DNA of 5,762 bases from Chloroflexota bacterium (lineage in GTDB: Bacteria; Chloroflexota; UBA5177; JANWHV01), in contig JANWHO010000344.1 of assembly GCA_025450375.1 (NCBI GenBank), positions 1 through 5,762 on the forward strand. Reading direction: 5' to 3'. The position numbers were made by a program, and so were the translations under genes. The stretch's first letter is position 1. Each line of letters opens with the position of its first letter. Positions 1 to 5,762 of the stretch are shown here, piece by piece. Below the pieces are notes generated by a model that worked only from the letters and a program-made list of their open reading frames with translations, had not been told where the DNA came from and made no database searches.

Positions 1-1674
1 ATCGAAATCGCGGCCCTTCGTTGCGTTGGTCCGTTAGTCGTGGATCGCTTCGAGACCTTGATCGATCCGCAACGGGCAATCCCGCGGGGAATCCTGCAAC
101 TGACCGGCATCTCGACCGAGATGGTCCGGGGGGCTCCGCTCGCGCCCGCGGCATTGGCCGAGTTTCTCGACTTCGCGGGGGGATGGCTGCTGGTTGGACA
201 CAATGTGCGTTTCGATCTGGGCTTTCTGGGCGCCGAGGCACTCCGGCACCACGGGACTCGCCTGGCGAACCCATCCGTCTGCACGATCCGGCTGGCGTCG
301 CGGCTGCTTCCCAACTTGCGCCGGCCCAGTCTGGATAATCTGGCGCGAGCGCTCGACCTCCGCACCCGCGACCGCCATCGGGCCATGGGGGACGCGACAG
401 TCACCCAGCAGGCATTCTGGCACCTGGTGGAACTGGCCCGCCAGCGTGGGATAACCACTCAGGGCGGCTTGCTTGCCCTGAGTGGACCGGCGGCCGGGTC
501 CGCTCGCGCGGTCACCGGACGGGGGACTGGCCGCTTGCTCCTCGACCCGGCGCTCCGCCGAGGCTTGCCGGAAAAACCGGGCGTGTATCTGATGCGGGAC
601 GAGCGGGGCTCGATCATCTATGTTGGCAAGGCGAAGAACCTCAAGCAGCGGATCGCCTCCTACTACTCGCATCCCTTGGGGTACCGGCGCAAAATGGATG
701 GCCTGCTGGAATCGGTGCGGCAGTTGGAGACCATCGTCGTGGGCTCCGAACTGGAGGCGCTGATCCTGGAGTCACGGAAAATCAAGGAGCATCTGCCGCA
801 ATTCAACGTGCAGCAGCGCTACTACCGCCATTACCCCTTCATCAAGGTAGACGTGACCAGCCCCTTCCCACGGGTGGTTGCAACCCGAGAGGTGCAAGAC
901 GATGGGGCGCGTTACTTCGGCCCGTATCGGAGCAAGAAGGCCGTGGACACGGTCGTGGATCTCGTGCATCGGCTCTATCCGGTCCGCTCGTGTACCAGGG
1001 TGATTAGCGCCGAGGGAAAGCACCGCGGCCGCCCATCGGCCTGTCTCCGTTTTCACGTTGGCCGCTGCCTCGGTCCCTGCATGGGCGCGGCCACGCCCGC
1101 GGCCTATGGAGAGGTGATCGCGGAGGTGCTGAGCTTCCTCGGTGATAGCCAGGAAGCCATGCTGGCCCGAGTGGAATTGGAGATGCGCCGGAGCGCCGAC
1201 CGGCTCGACTTTGAGCGCTCCGCGCGCCTCAGGGATGCTTTGCGGCAGGCGCGCCAACTGATGATGTCACAGCAATTACTGACCGGAGCGGTGGAACAAA
1301 ATAATCTGGTGATTGTCTGTCCCGGAGTGGAGCCGGGCGCGGCGGAGCTTTTTGGCGTCCGCCACGGGCGCCTGTTCGAGCAGATTGCCATCGCGGACGC
1401 TCATCATGAAGCCGTGCCGAGGATGGTCGCGAGCTTTCTCGACCGGGTACGGATGGCGGCCGCCGCTCCGCCCATAGTCAGACAGGAAGAGGTGGACGCG
1501 ATCATCATCATTGGCCGATGGCTGGCTCGCTATGGCGACTCGCCCCGTGTAGTACACCTGGATGGCGACTCTGGTGATCGGGTGCTGGCGTGCGTGGTCG
1601 AGGCCATGCGATCAAGGTGCTTGCTCCTGGAACCGGAAGCCGATGGGTGGGAAGACGAGACGAGCGATGAGTGA
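1..1674 (+). CDS. DEDDh (DnaQ-like) exonuclease fused to UvrC/Cho-type GIY-YIG nuclease, 5' partial
   Basis: The reading frame is open from base 1 and the first visible residues (IEIAALRCVG) already match the second strand of DnaQ-type exonucleases, so the true start and the first catalytic motif (DxE) lie upstream; the GTG at 40 is not the start. Numbering the 557 visible residues: LTGIS at 34-38, Exo II motif GHNVRFDL at 66-73, Exo III H-x(4)-D motif (HRAMGDA) at 126-132. After a linker comes a GIY-YIG nuclease: GVY at 194-196, YVG at 208-210 with the following KNLKQR, and the metal-binding Glu around 257 (LILE). Four cysteines at 331, 348, 356 and 360 match the UvrC cluster pattern, reported to hold an Fe-S cluster in E. 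coli UvrC. A UVR-like helix (LDFERSARLRDA) lies at about 402-413. The tail resembles the part of UvrC after UVR, but the RNase H-like nuclease and HhH are absent. By family, the likely role is DNA repair: 3' incision by GIY-YIG coupled to 3'-5' exonuclease trimming. It overlaps the next gene by 8 bases. The domain call is firm; the substrate is inferred. Confidence 0.93.
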   Translation: MEIAALRCVGPLVVDRFETLIDPQRAIPRGILQLTGISTEMVRGAPLAPAALAEFLDFAGGWLLVGHNVRFDLGFLGAEALRHHGTRLANPSVCTIRLASRLLPNLRRPSLDNLARALDLRTRDRHRAMGDATVTQQAFWHLVELARQRGITTQGGLLALSGPAAGSARAVTGRGTGRLLLDPALRRGLPEKPGVYLMRDERGSIIYVGKAKNLKQRIASYYSHPLGYRRKMDGLLESVRQLETIVVGSELEALILESRKIKEHLPQFNVQQRYYRHYPFIKVDVTSPFPRVVATREVQDDGARYFGPYRSKKAVDTVVDLVHRLYPVRSCTRVISAEGKHRGRPSACLRFHVGRCLGPCMGAATPAAYGEVIAEVLSFLGDSQEAMLARVELEMRRSADRLDFERSARLRDALRQARQLMMSQQLLTGAVEQNNLVIVCPGVEPGAAELFGVRHGRLFEQIAIADAHHEAVPRMVASFLDRVRMAAAAPPIVRQEEVDAIIIIGRWLARYGDSPRVVHLDGDSGDRVLACVVEAMRSRCLLLEPEADGWEDETSDE

Positions 1675-2509
1675 GCAAACGGTGCGTGGCTATGTCCTCG
1701 CCGGCAGCGGGCTTCAGGAGGAGCCCACCACTGCCTCGACCCTCGACCAGCATTCGCTTACCCTGCCTCGCGGCGCCTATACGACCTTTCGCACCTATCA
1801 CGGAACGCAGGCATTTCGCCTGGAGGAGCACCTGACTCGACTGACCGAGTCCGCCGCGCTGGACGGCATCTCCCGTTCCATCGCTCACCCCGAGGTACGG
1901 GCAGCGATCAAGGAAGCGGTCCAACTGGCTGGATTCTCTGAATCGCGGGTCCGTCTCACCCTTCCCTATGAGGCGCCAGGTGGGCTGTATATCGCGGTGG
2001 CACCCTATACGCCGCTCCCCGCCAACTTCTACCAGGAAGGCGTACACTGCGTTACGGCGTCCCCCGGCCTCAAGCGGGACAATCCACGGAGTAAGGGAAC
2101 CAGTTTTATCTCGCCGGGATCTCAGGCGCGGGCCGGATTGGCCGCCGCGCACGAAGTCCTCCTGCTCTCAGCCCAGGGAGATATCCTGGAGGGATCCTCA
2201 AGTAACTTTTTTGCCGTGCTCGACCAGGCATTGCGTACGGCCGAGGAGGGGGTTCTCTGGGGAACCACCAGGACTCTGGCTCTTGCCCAAGCCGAGGGGC
2301 TGCTTCCGGTGGTCCGGAAACCGGTGTCCGTGGGAGAGCTTCCCCGCCTCCGGGAAGCGTTCTTGACCAGCGTATCGCGCGGAATCTTGCCGGTTACGCG
2401 AATCGACGACACCCCGATCGACGATGGGATACCCGGCCCGGTCTCCAAGGAGCTTGGCCGGCGGCTGCTCGCGGCGATTACCGCTGAACTGGAACCGATC
2501 GCCCCGTGA
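1667..2509 (+). CDS. class IV PLP-dependent aminotransferase (BCAT / D-amino acid aminotransferase / ADC lyase family)
   Basis: Fold-type IV PLP enzyme of 280 residues, the usual length for D-amino acid aminotransferase or aminodeoxychorismate lyase (PabC) and slightly short for branched-chain aminotransferase. Visible landmarks: GAYTTFRTYHG at 36-46, phosphate-binding Arg51 in FRLEEHLTRL, the probable Schiff-base Lys143 in RSKGTSF, the cofactor Glu175 in LEGSSSNFF, GTTR at 199-202, and the C-terminal TSVSRGILPVTRID at 234-247. All match the family pattern. The start at 1667 is chosen because recognisable sequence begins soon after it and it overlaps the nuclease stop (ATGAGTGA), which suggests translational coupling; an in-frame ATG at 1643 is the main alternative, and no strong Shine-Dalgarno decides between them. 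The reaction is transamination or lyase chemistry on an amino acid in the cytoplasm. The exact substrate (branched-chain amino acid, D-amino acid, or 4-amino-4-deoxychorismate for folate) cannot be told from motifs alone, and no folate or branched-chain genes are nearby to help. Confidence 0.9.
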   Translation: MSEQTVRGYVLAGSGLQEEPTTASTLDQHSLTLPRGAYTTFRTYHGTQAFRLEEHLTRLTESAALDGISRSIAHPEVRAAIKEAVQLAGFSESRVRLTLPYEAPGGLYIAVAPYTPLPANFYQEGVHCVTASPGLKRDNPRSKGTSFISPGSQARAGLAAAHEVLLLSAQGDILEGSSSNFFAVLDQALRTAEEGVLWGTTRTLALAQAEGLLPVVRKPVSVGELPRLREAFLTSVSRGILPVTRIDDTPIDDGIPGPVSKELGRRLLAAITAELEPIAP

Positions 2510-2564
2510 CCGCGTATGCCCATGATTCGATCCTGAATACACACCTGAACGAAGGAGTAACCAC
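2510..2564 (+). promoter_or_regulatory. short intergenic gap with strong Shine-Dalgarno for the methyltransferase
   Basis: The 55 bases between the aminotransferase stop and the methyltransferase start hold a purine-rich GAAGGAG at 2551-2557, seven bases before the GTG at 2565. This is the best ribosome binding site in the window and fixes the GTG start. I see no convincing -35/-10 pair or terminator hairpin in the gap, so the methyltransferase probably shares the upstream transcript, though a weak promoter cannot be excluded. Confidence 0.75.
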
Positions 2565-3749
2565 GTGACCTCGATTCCCTGGGTCGGCCTGAAACCACAG
2601 CGGCCAGAGCGCCTGGGCCACCCCTGGGTCTTCGCGGGCGAGATTGCCGAGATCAGCCGGGACGCGGCGGATGGCGACGTGGTGCGGGTCAGTGATTCCC
2701 GTGGACGCCTATTGGGCCAGGCCATGCTCAATACCCAGTCCAAGATTACCCTTCGCTATCTCAGTGCGTACGACGAGGAGATCGACGCGGGTTGGTGGGC
2801 GAACCGGCTGACCGAGGCGGTCGAGCGCCGGCGCCGGATACCCGATGTGGACCATACGAACGCGCTCCGCCTGATCAACGGCGAGGCGGATGGCCTTCCG
2901 GGCTTGATCGTGGATCGCTACGCGGGAGTTCTGGTGGTGCAGATGCTGGCCCTGGGGCTGGAGCCCTGGCGTGACGTGATCGTGGAAACGCTCCGTGATC
3001 GGGAGTACGTCGAGTCGATCTGGGAGCGATCCGACGTTCATGTCCGTGAGCTTGAGGGTCTGGAGCAGCGAACTGGCCTTATGGCCGGGGTTGATCCGCC
3101 GCCTCTAGTGGAAGTGTTCGAGCGGCGGGCTCGGCTCCTGGTCGATGTACGCGAGGGTCAGAAAACCGGGATGTTTCTGGATCAGCGGCGGAACCGGATG
3201 GCTGCCGCGACCTACGCCCAGGGATGCCGGGTACTGAACGGCTTCTCCTATAGCGGCGGCTTCGCGGTTCACGCGGCACTGGCCGGAGCGCGCGAGGTGA
3301 TCGACGTGGACTCCTCGGGGGCCGCGTTGGCGTTGGCGGCGCGGAACATGGCCCTCAACGGGGTAGCCGACCGTCACCGGGTGATGGAGGCGAACTGCTT
3401 CGATCTCCTGCGGGAATGGAGCGATAGCGACGACCGATTGGACCTGGTCATTTTGGATCCTCCGGCCTTTACCAAGAGCCGGGCCACCATTCCGGGCGCT
3501 CTCCGCGGCTATAAGGAAATAAACTTGCGGGCCATGCGGCTGCTCAGGCGGAACGGAATCCTGGTCACCTGCTCCTGCTCGCAACACATCGATGACCAGA
3601 CATTTCGGGCCATGCTGGTGGACGCGGCCTACGACGCGCGCCGGGAGCTACGGATCCTGGAGCAGCACGGCCAGGGGCCCGATCACCCGCAACTTCCTCG
3701 GGCGCCCGAGACGCGGTATCTCACCTGCGTGATCGCCGAAATCGAGTAG
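2565..3749 (+). CDS. rlmI: class I SAM-dependent rRNA (cytosine-C5) methyltransferase, RlmI-like
   Basis: 394 residues, essentially the length of E. coli RlmI (396), which makes m5C1962 in 23S rRNA with S-adenosylmethionine. Domains in order: an N-terminal PUA domain (about 1-68, with HPWVFAGEI at 19-27 and GDVVRVSD at 37-44) for RNA binding; a central domain with the conserved LINGEADGLPGLIVDRYAG at 103-121; then a Rossmann methyltransferase. Catalytic-domain signatures are GQKTGMFLDQRRNR at 198-211, motif I NGFSYSGGFAVHAALAGA at 225-242 (Ser230 where Thr is usual), the acidic strand end IDVDSS at 246-251, motif IV DPPAF at 298-302, and motif VI TCSCS at 335-339, which supplies the candidate catalytic cysteine. 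The GTG start is supported by GAAGGAG seven bases upstream. It follows the aminotransferase by 55 bases on the same strand and ends before a large inverted repeat. Family assignment is firm; the exact target base is inferred by homology, and relatives in this family can modify other sites. Confidence 0.92.
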   Translation: MTSIPWVGLKPQRPERLGHPWVFAGEIAEISRDAADGDVVRVSDSRGRLLGQAMLNTQSKITLRYLSAYDEEIDAGWWANRLTEAVERRRRIPDVDHTNALRLINGEADGLPGLIVDRYAGVLVVQMLALGLEPWRDVIVETLRDREYVESIWERSDVHVRELEGLEQRTGLMAGVDPPPLVEVFERRARLLVDVREGQKTGMFLDQRRNRMAAATYAQGCRVLNGFSYSGGFAVHAALAGAREVIDVDSSGAALALAARNMALNGVADRHRVMEANCFDLLREWSDSDDRLDLVILDPPAFTKSRATIPGALRGYKEINLRAMRLLRRNGILVTCSCSQHIDDQTFRAMLVDAAYDARRELRILEQHGQGPDHPQLPRAPETRYLTCVIAEIE

Positions 3750-3798
3750 TGGGTCAGTAGCAATTGTAGTCCAGCTTGGCGCACATCGATCAATAGTT

Positions 3799-3864
3799 GT
3801 AGGGGCACCCCTCGTGGGTGCCCTCGTGCCAGCCACCGAGGGCACCCACGAGGGGTGCCCCTAC
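3799..3864. repeat. perfect 28-bp inverted repeat with nested hairpins, between convergent genes
   Basis: Arms at 3799-3826 and 3837-3864 are exact reverse complements (28 of 28), separated by a 10-base loop (TGCCAGCCAC). Each arm is also a hairpin: GGGCACCC at 3803-3810 pairs with GGGTGCCC at 3816-3823 around a 5-base loop, and the same two octamers recur at 3840-3847 and 3853-3860. The outer ends read GTAGGGGC and GCCCCTAC. The element can therefore fold as one long hairpin or as two short ones side by side. It starts 49 bases after the methyltransferase stop and ends 19 bases before the mnmA stop. No T-tract follows the stem on either strand, so it is not a canonical intrinsic terminator, though it could block transcription from both sides. 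The form resembles dispersed REP- or MITE-like palindromes; copy number cannot be judged from one window. Confidence 0.95.
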
Positions 3865-3883
3865 CCAGAACCGCTTCAGTGAG

Positions 3884-4969
3884 TTACCGTGCCTCGACGA
3901 TCGTACCGCCTCCCAGCACCATGTCCCCCTCATAGAGAACGAGGGCCTGGCCGGGAGTGACCGCGCGTTGCGGCTGCTCGAAGCGAATACACAGCGAATC
4001 GCTATTGACTTCCTCGACCGTCGCCTGAGCGGCCTCGGCGCGCGACCGTACCTTGGCGCGTACCGCCTGGCCGGGAGTGAAGCCATCACTTGAGGTCAGG
4101 TGAAGATGATCGGCGATCACCACTTCTGCCAGTAACCGCTCCTCTGGCCCGACCACCAGGAGATTTCGGCTGGGGTCGATGCGGGAGACGAAGAGCGGCT
4201 TGGGGCTGGACAGCCCAAGCCCCTTTCTCTGCCCCACGGTGTAGGCCGCGATCCCCTGATGAGTGCCAACCACGACGCCCGCGTCGTCCATGATTGGTCC
4301 GGGCCGCATCGCGTCAGGACGGGCCCGCCCCACATAGTCGTGGTAGGCGCCCTGATGCACGAAGCAGATTTCCTGGCTCTCGGGCTTTTCCGCCACTCCC
4401 AGACCGAACCGGCGGGCCATCGCGCGCACCTCGTCCTTCTGGAAGACGCCCATCGGCATGAGAGTACGGGCCAGGTGGGCACTGTCCAGGGTGTAGAGCA
4501 CGTAAGATTGGTCCTTGGCGTGATCGATCCCACGAAGGAGGCGGCACCGGCCATCCTCGCCCTCGACCACGCGGGCGTAGTGCCCGGTCGCGATCGCGTC
4601 GCAGTCAAGGGCCCGAGCCTTCGGCCAGAGGGCGTCGAACTTGATGTATTGATTGCACCGTACGCAGGGATTCGGGGTCCGGCCGCGCGCGTACTCATCA
4701 TAAAAATCGTCGATCACACGTTCGGCGAAGACCTGCTTCAGGTTGAGCACGTAATAGGGGATGCCGAGGAGATCCGCGACTTGACGCGCGTCCTCCACCG
4801 ACCCCAGGGAACAGCAGGCATCAGCCCGAACCACCGAATCGTCCGGCAGTTCCGGCCACACGTTCATGGTGACCCCGATCACCTCGTGACCCTGCTCCTG
4901 TAAGAGCGCGGCCGCCACGGAGCTATCCACGCCCCCGCTCATCGCCACCAAGATTCGCCGTTTGACCAT
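3884..4969 (-). CDS. mnmA: tRNA-specific 2-thiouridylase MnmA
   Basis: ATP-dependent enzyme that adenylates the C2 carbonyl of U34 in tRNA-Lys, -Glu and -Gln and replaces it with sulfur delivered as a persulfide, giving s2U. The 361-residue product has the usual family length. It shows the N-terminal PP-loop SGGVDSS at 11-17, the catalytic Cys102 in NPCVRCN, the ATP-domain segment GHYARV at 129-134, the second catalytic Cys202 in SQEICFV, and the C-terminal beta-barrel ending VLYEGDMVLGGGTI. Both cysteines needed for the persulfide/disulfide mechanism are present, at spacing close to the E. coli enzyme (102 and 199). A CC pair at 52-53 precedes SLGSVEDAR, as in many non-proteobacterial MnmA proteins. 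The ATG at 4969 is preferred over the in-frame TTG at 4981 because GGGAG (4975-4979, - strand) sits five bases before the ATG and would fall inside the longer reading. It converges on the methyltransferase and is divergent from a rhodanese gene. Confidence 0.97.
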   Translation of the reverse strand: MVKRRILVAMSGGVDSSVAAALLQEQGHEVIGVTMNVWPELPDDSVVRADACCSLGSVEDARQVADLLGIPYYVLNLKQVFAERVIDDFYDEYARGRTPNPCVRCNQYIKFDALWPKARALDCDAIATGHYARVVEGEDGRCRLLRGIDHAKDQSYVLYTLDSAHLARTLMPMGVFQKDEVRAMARRFGLGVAEKPESQEICFVHQGAYHDYVGRARPDAMRPGPIMDDAGVVVGTHQGIAAYTVGQRKGLGLSSPKPLFVSRIDPSRNLLVVGPEERLLAEVVIADHLHLTSSDGFTPGQAVRAKVRSRAEAAQATVEEVNSDSLCIRFEQPQRAVTPGQALVLYEGDMVLGGGTIVEAR

Positions 4970-4974
4970 TACCG

Positions 4975-4979
4975 CTCCC
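4975..4979 (-). promoter_or_regulatory. Shine-Dalgarno of mnmA
   Basis: On the - strand the sequence GGGAG lies five bases upstream of the ATG at 4969. It decides the start: the alternative in-frame TTG at 4981 would place this site inside the coding sequence and has no comparable purine run in front of it. Confidence 0.7.
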
Positions 4980-5097
4980 AAGGATTCCGCGCCCCACCTC
5001 TATCGCCAAGGATACCGCGCCTGGCGGATCCCCGCTTGAAACCAGGGAGCGTAATTCTGTCAGGGCATTGTGAGGGGGATGTAAGTGGCAGTGGAAC

Positions 5098-5113
5098 TCC
5101 TGCCCTGGCAGGA
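5098..5113. promoter_or_regulatory. 16-base palindrome, candidate operator
   Basis: TCCTGCC at 5098-5104 and GGCAGGA at 5107-5113 are perfect inverted 7-mers separated by CT. It lies 54 bases before the sulfurtransferase ATG and overlaps the weak -10 candidate at 5114 almost directly, a position suited to a dimeric repressor. No terminator-like T-run follows. The regulator is unknown, and a chance palindrome in GC-rich DNA remains possible. Confidence 0.4.
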
Positions 5114-5120
5114 TAGAGTA
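5112..5120 (+). repeat. direct repeat GATAGAGTA, copy 1
   Basis: The 9-mer GATAGAGTA occurs here and again at 5158-5166, 46 bases apart, the second copy abutting the sulfurtransferase ATG. The related GATAGAG also appears once on the - strand upstream of mnmA (complement of 4997-5003). It may be a -10-like element, a regulator half-site, or coincidence. Confidence 0.45.
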
Positions 5121-5157
5121 CGGAAGCGAACTGGGTCCGTGGAGAGTGGAAACGTGA

Positions 5158-5166
5158 GATAGAGTA
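5158..5166 (+). repeat. direct repeat GATAGAGTA, copy 2
   Basis: This second copy of the 9-mer ends on the base before the start codon at 5167 and occupies the place where a ribosome binding site would be. It is only weakly purine-rich, so the sulfurtransferase lacks a clear Shine-Dalgarno. Confidence 0.45.
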
Positions 5167-5762
5167 ATGAACATTGAAGTACAGCCGTCGGCGATCGTAT
5201 CGACGTCGTGGGTGGCGGAACATATCGACGATCCGACGGTGCGGGTCGTGGAATCAAGCGAGGATCCCAGTCTCTACGACCTGGGCCATATTCCCGGAGC
5301 GGTGAGAATTGACTGGGCAGTGGACGAACAGGACCAATTCAAGGTGGATTTCATCGCCCGGGCCACCTTTGAGCAACTTATGTCGAGGCAGGGGATAACC
5401 AAGGACACAACCATCGTGCTGTATGGCGACCAGAACAACTGGTTCGCCGCCTATACCTTCTGGCTTTGCGCGCTCTTCGGCCACCGAGACTGCCGGGTGA
5501 TGGATGGTGGACGCCTGAAGTGGAGGCGCGAAGAGCGCCCAATCGAGATCGCGGTACCACGTTACCCGGAATCCGTATATACCGCGGCGGAACCGGACCA
5601 ATCGATCCGCGCCTTCCGCGATGAAGTACTCCGCGAGTGCCTGGCGATTGACGGAACTACGACCCTGCTGGATGTGCGCTCGCCCGAGGAGTTCCGGGGC
5701 GAAGTATCCGGTCGCGCGGGCATTGGGCGGAATCTGGGGCGACGGGCAGGCCGCATTCCCCG
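5167..5762 (+). CDS. tandem-rhodanese thiosulfate/3-mercaptopyruvate sulfurtransferase, 3' partial
   Basis: The frame stays open from ATG 5167 to the window edge, giving 198 residues plus two bases of a two-domain protein normally about 280 long. Rhodaneses move sulfane sulfur from thiosulfate or 3-mercaptopyruvate to an acceptor through a cysteine persulfide. The N-terminal domain shows VSTSWVAEHI at 11-20, YDLGHIPGA at 37-45 and LYGDQNNWFAAY at 85-96; Asp88 is where the catalytic Cys of an active rhodanese loop would be, as expected for the structural, inactive first domain. A linker with EPDQSIRAFRDEVL (142-155) follows, then the second domain opens with TLLDVRSPEEFRGE at 166-179. RRAGRIP at 192-198 aligns with the usual R-x-GHIPGA, with Arg for His. 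The catalytic CRxGxR-type loop lies beyond the window, so activity cannot be confirmed. It is divergent from mnmA, another sulfur enzyme. No strong Shine-Dalgarno precedes the ATG. The N-terminus matches the family from its first residues, so the start is likely right. Confidence 0.92.
   Translation, partial: MNIEVQPSAIVSTSWVAEHIDDPTVRVVESSEDPSLYDLGHIPGAVRIDWAVDEQDQFKVDFIARATFEQLMSRQGITKDTTIVLYGDQNNWFAAYTFWLCALFGHRDCRVMDGGRLKWRREERPIEIAVPRYPESVYTAAEPDQSIRAFRDEVLRECLAIDGTTTLLDVRSPEEFRGEVSGRAGIGRNLGRRAGRIP

Larger units (their letters stand above)
4970..5166. promoter_or_regulatory. divergent intergenic region between mnmA and the sulfurtransferase
   Basis: This 197-base gap must carry the promoters of both divergent genes. 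No strong consensus -35/-10 pair is visible on either strand. Weak candidates are TAGAGT at 5114-5119 on the + strand (four of six matches to TATAAT), with TGGAAC at 5092-5097 as a poor -35 sixteen bases upstream, and TATCCT on the - strand (complement of 5010-5015) for mnmA without a clear -35. The right half also holds a palindrome and a repeated 9-mer, listed separately. I find no RNA gene or riboswitch-like structure here. Confidence 0.5.

Noticed and set aside
34..672. Long open frame on the - strand opposite the nuclease gene
   Set aside because: It lies wholly antisense to clear exonuclease/GIY-YIG sequence, resembles no family I know, and such shadow frames are expected in GC-rich DNA.
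1508..2152. 214-codon open frame on the - strand across the nuclease/aminotransferase junction
   Set aside because: It is antisense to two well-supported genes, its composition is Arg/Gly-rich shadow-like, and no domain is recognisable.
3799..3864. Intrinsic (Rho-independent) terminator
   Set aside because: The stem is far longer than typical and no T-run follows it on either strand, so it is listed as a repeat rather than a terminator.
3750..3883. Target-site duplication flanking the inverted repeat
   Set aside because: The bases directly outside the arms (AATAGTT on the left, CCAGAAC on the right) do not repeat, so transposition cannot be shown from this copy.
3945..4080. 16-base direct repeat inside mnmA (3945-3960 and 4065-4080), spaced exactly 120 bases
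   Set aside because: Both copies encode the peptide TPGQA in the same frame within the C-terminal beta-barrel; the spacing of 40 codons fits a protein-level repeat of similar strands, not a mobile or regulatory element.
3818..4093. Open frames on both strands reading through the inverted repeat into mnmA
   Set aside because: They consist of the palindrome plus the antisense or off-frame part of mnmA; there is no ribosome binding site and no protein-like character.
4259..4903. 214-codon open frame on the + strand opposite mnmA
   Set aside because: It is the complement of conserved MnmA sequence, including the catalytic cysteine regions, and has no recognisable motif of its own.
4970..4981. 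TTG start at 4981 for mnmA
   Set aside because: The GGGAG at 4975-4979 is well placed for the ATG at 4969 and would be inside the coding region if TTG were used.

Overview
This is a GC-rich bacterial chromosome segment made of five protein genes, all recognisable and mostly housekeeping in character; the first and last are cut by the window edges. Three genes run on the + strand from the left: a DnaQ-type exonuclease fused to a UvrC/Cho-type GIY-YIG nuclease, a class IV PLP aminotransferase, and an RlmI-type 23S rRNA cytosine methyltransferase. A convergent gene on the - strand encodes the tRNA 2-thiouridylase MnmA. Divergent from mnmA is a tandem-rhodanese sulfurtransferase that runs off the right edge.

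The high G+C, the mix of GTG and ATG starts, the exonuclease/GIY-YIG fusion (common in Actinobacteria and found in some Chloroflexota) and the style of the MnmA and rhodanese proteins suggest a Chloroflexota (Thermomicrobia-like) or actinobacterial genome. The assignment is tentative because no marker RNA or ribosomal protein is present.

Layout: 1-1674 nuclease fusion (N-terminus missing); 1667-2509 aminotransferase, overlapping the nuclease stop by 8 bases and probably translationally coupled to it; 2510-2564 short gap carrying a strong Shine-Dalgarno; 2565-3749 rRNA methyltransferase; 3750-3883 convergent gap dominated by a perfect 28-bp inverted repeat whose arms are themselves hairpins; 3884-4969 mnmA on the - strand; 4970-5166 divergent promoter region with a 16-base palindrome and a repeated 9-mer; 5167 to the end, sulfurtransferase.

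Functionally there are two themes. The + strand group links nucleic-acid repair and rRNA modification with an amino-acid-type enzyme and does not form an obvious pathway. The divergent pair both handle sulfur: MnmA consumes persulfide sulfur to thiolate tRNA wobble uridine, and rhodaneses move sulfane sulfur. I see no defence island, phage, transposase, CRISPR array or RNA gene. The most unusual items are the nested palindrome between the convergent genes and the two-nuclease fusion with its UVR motif and four-cysteine cluster.
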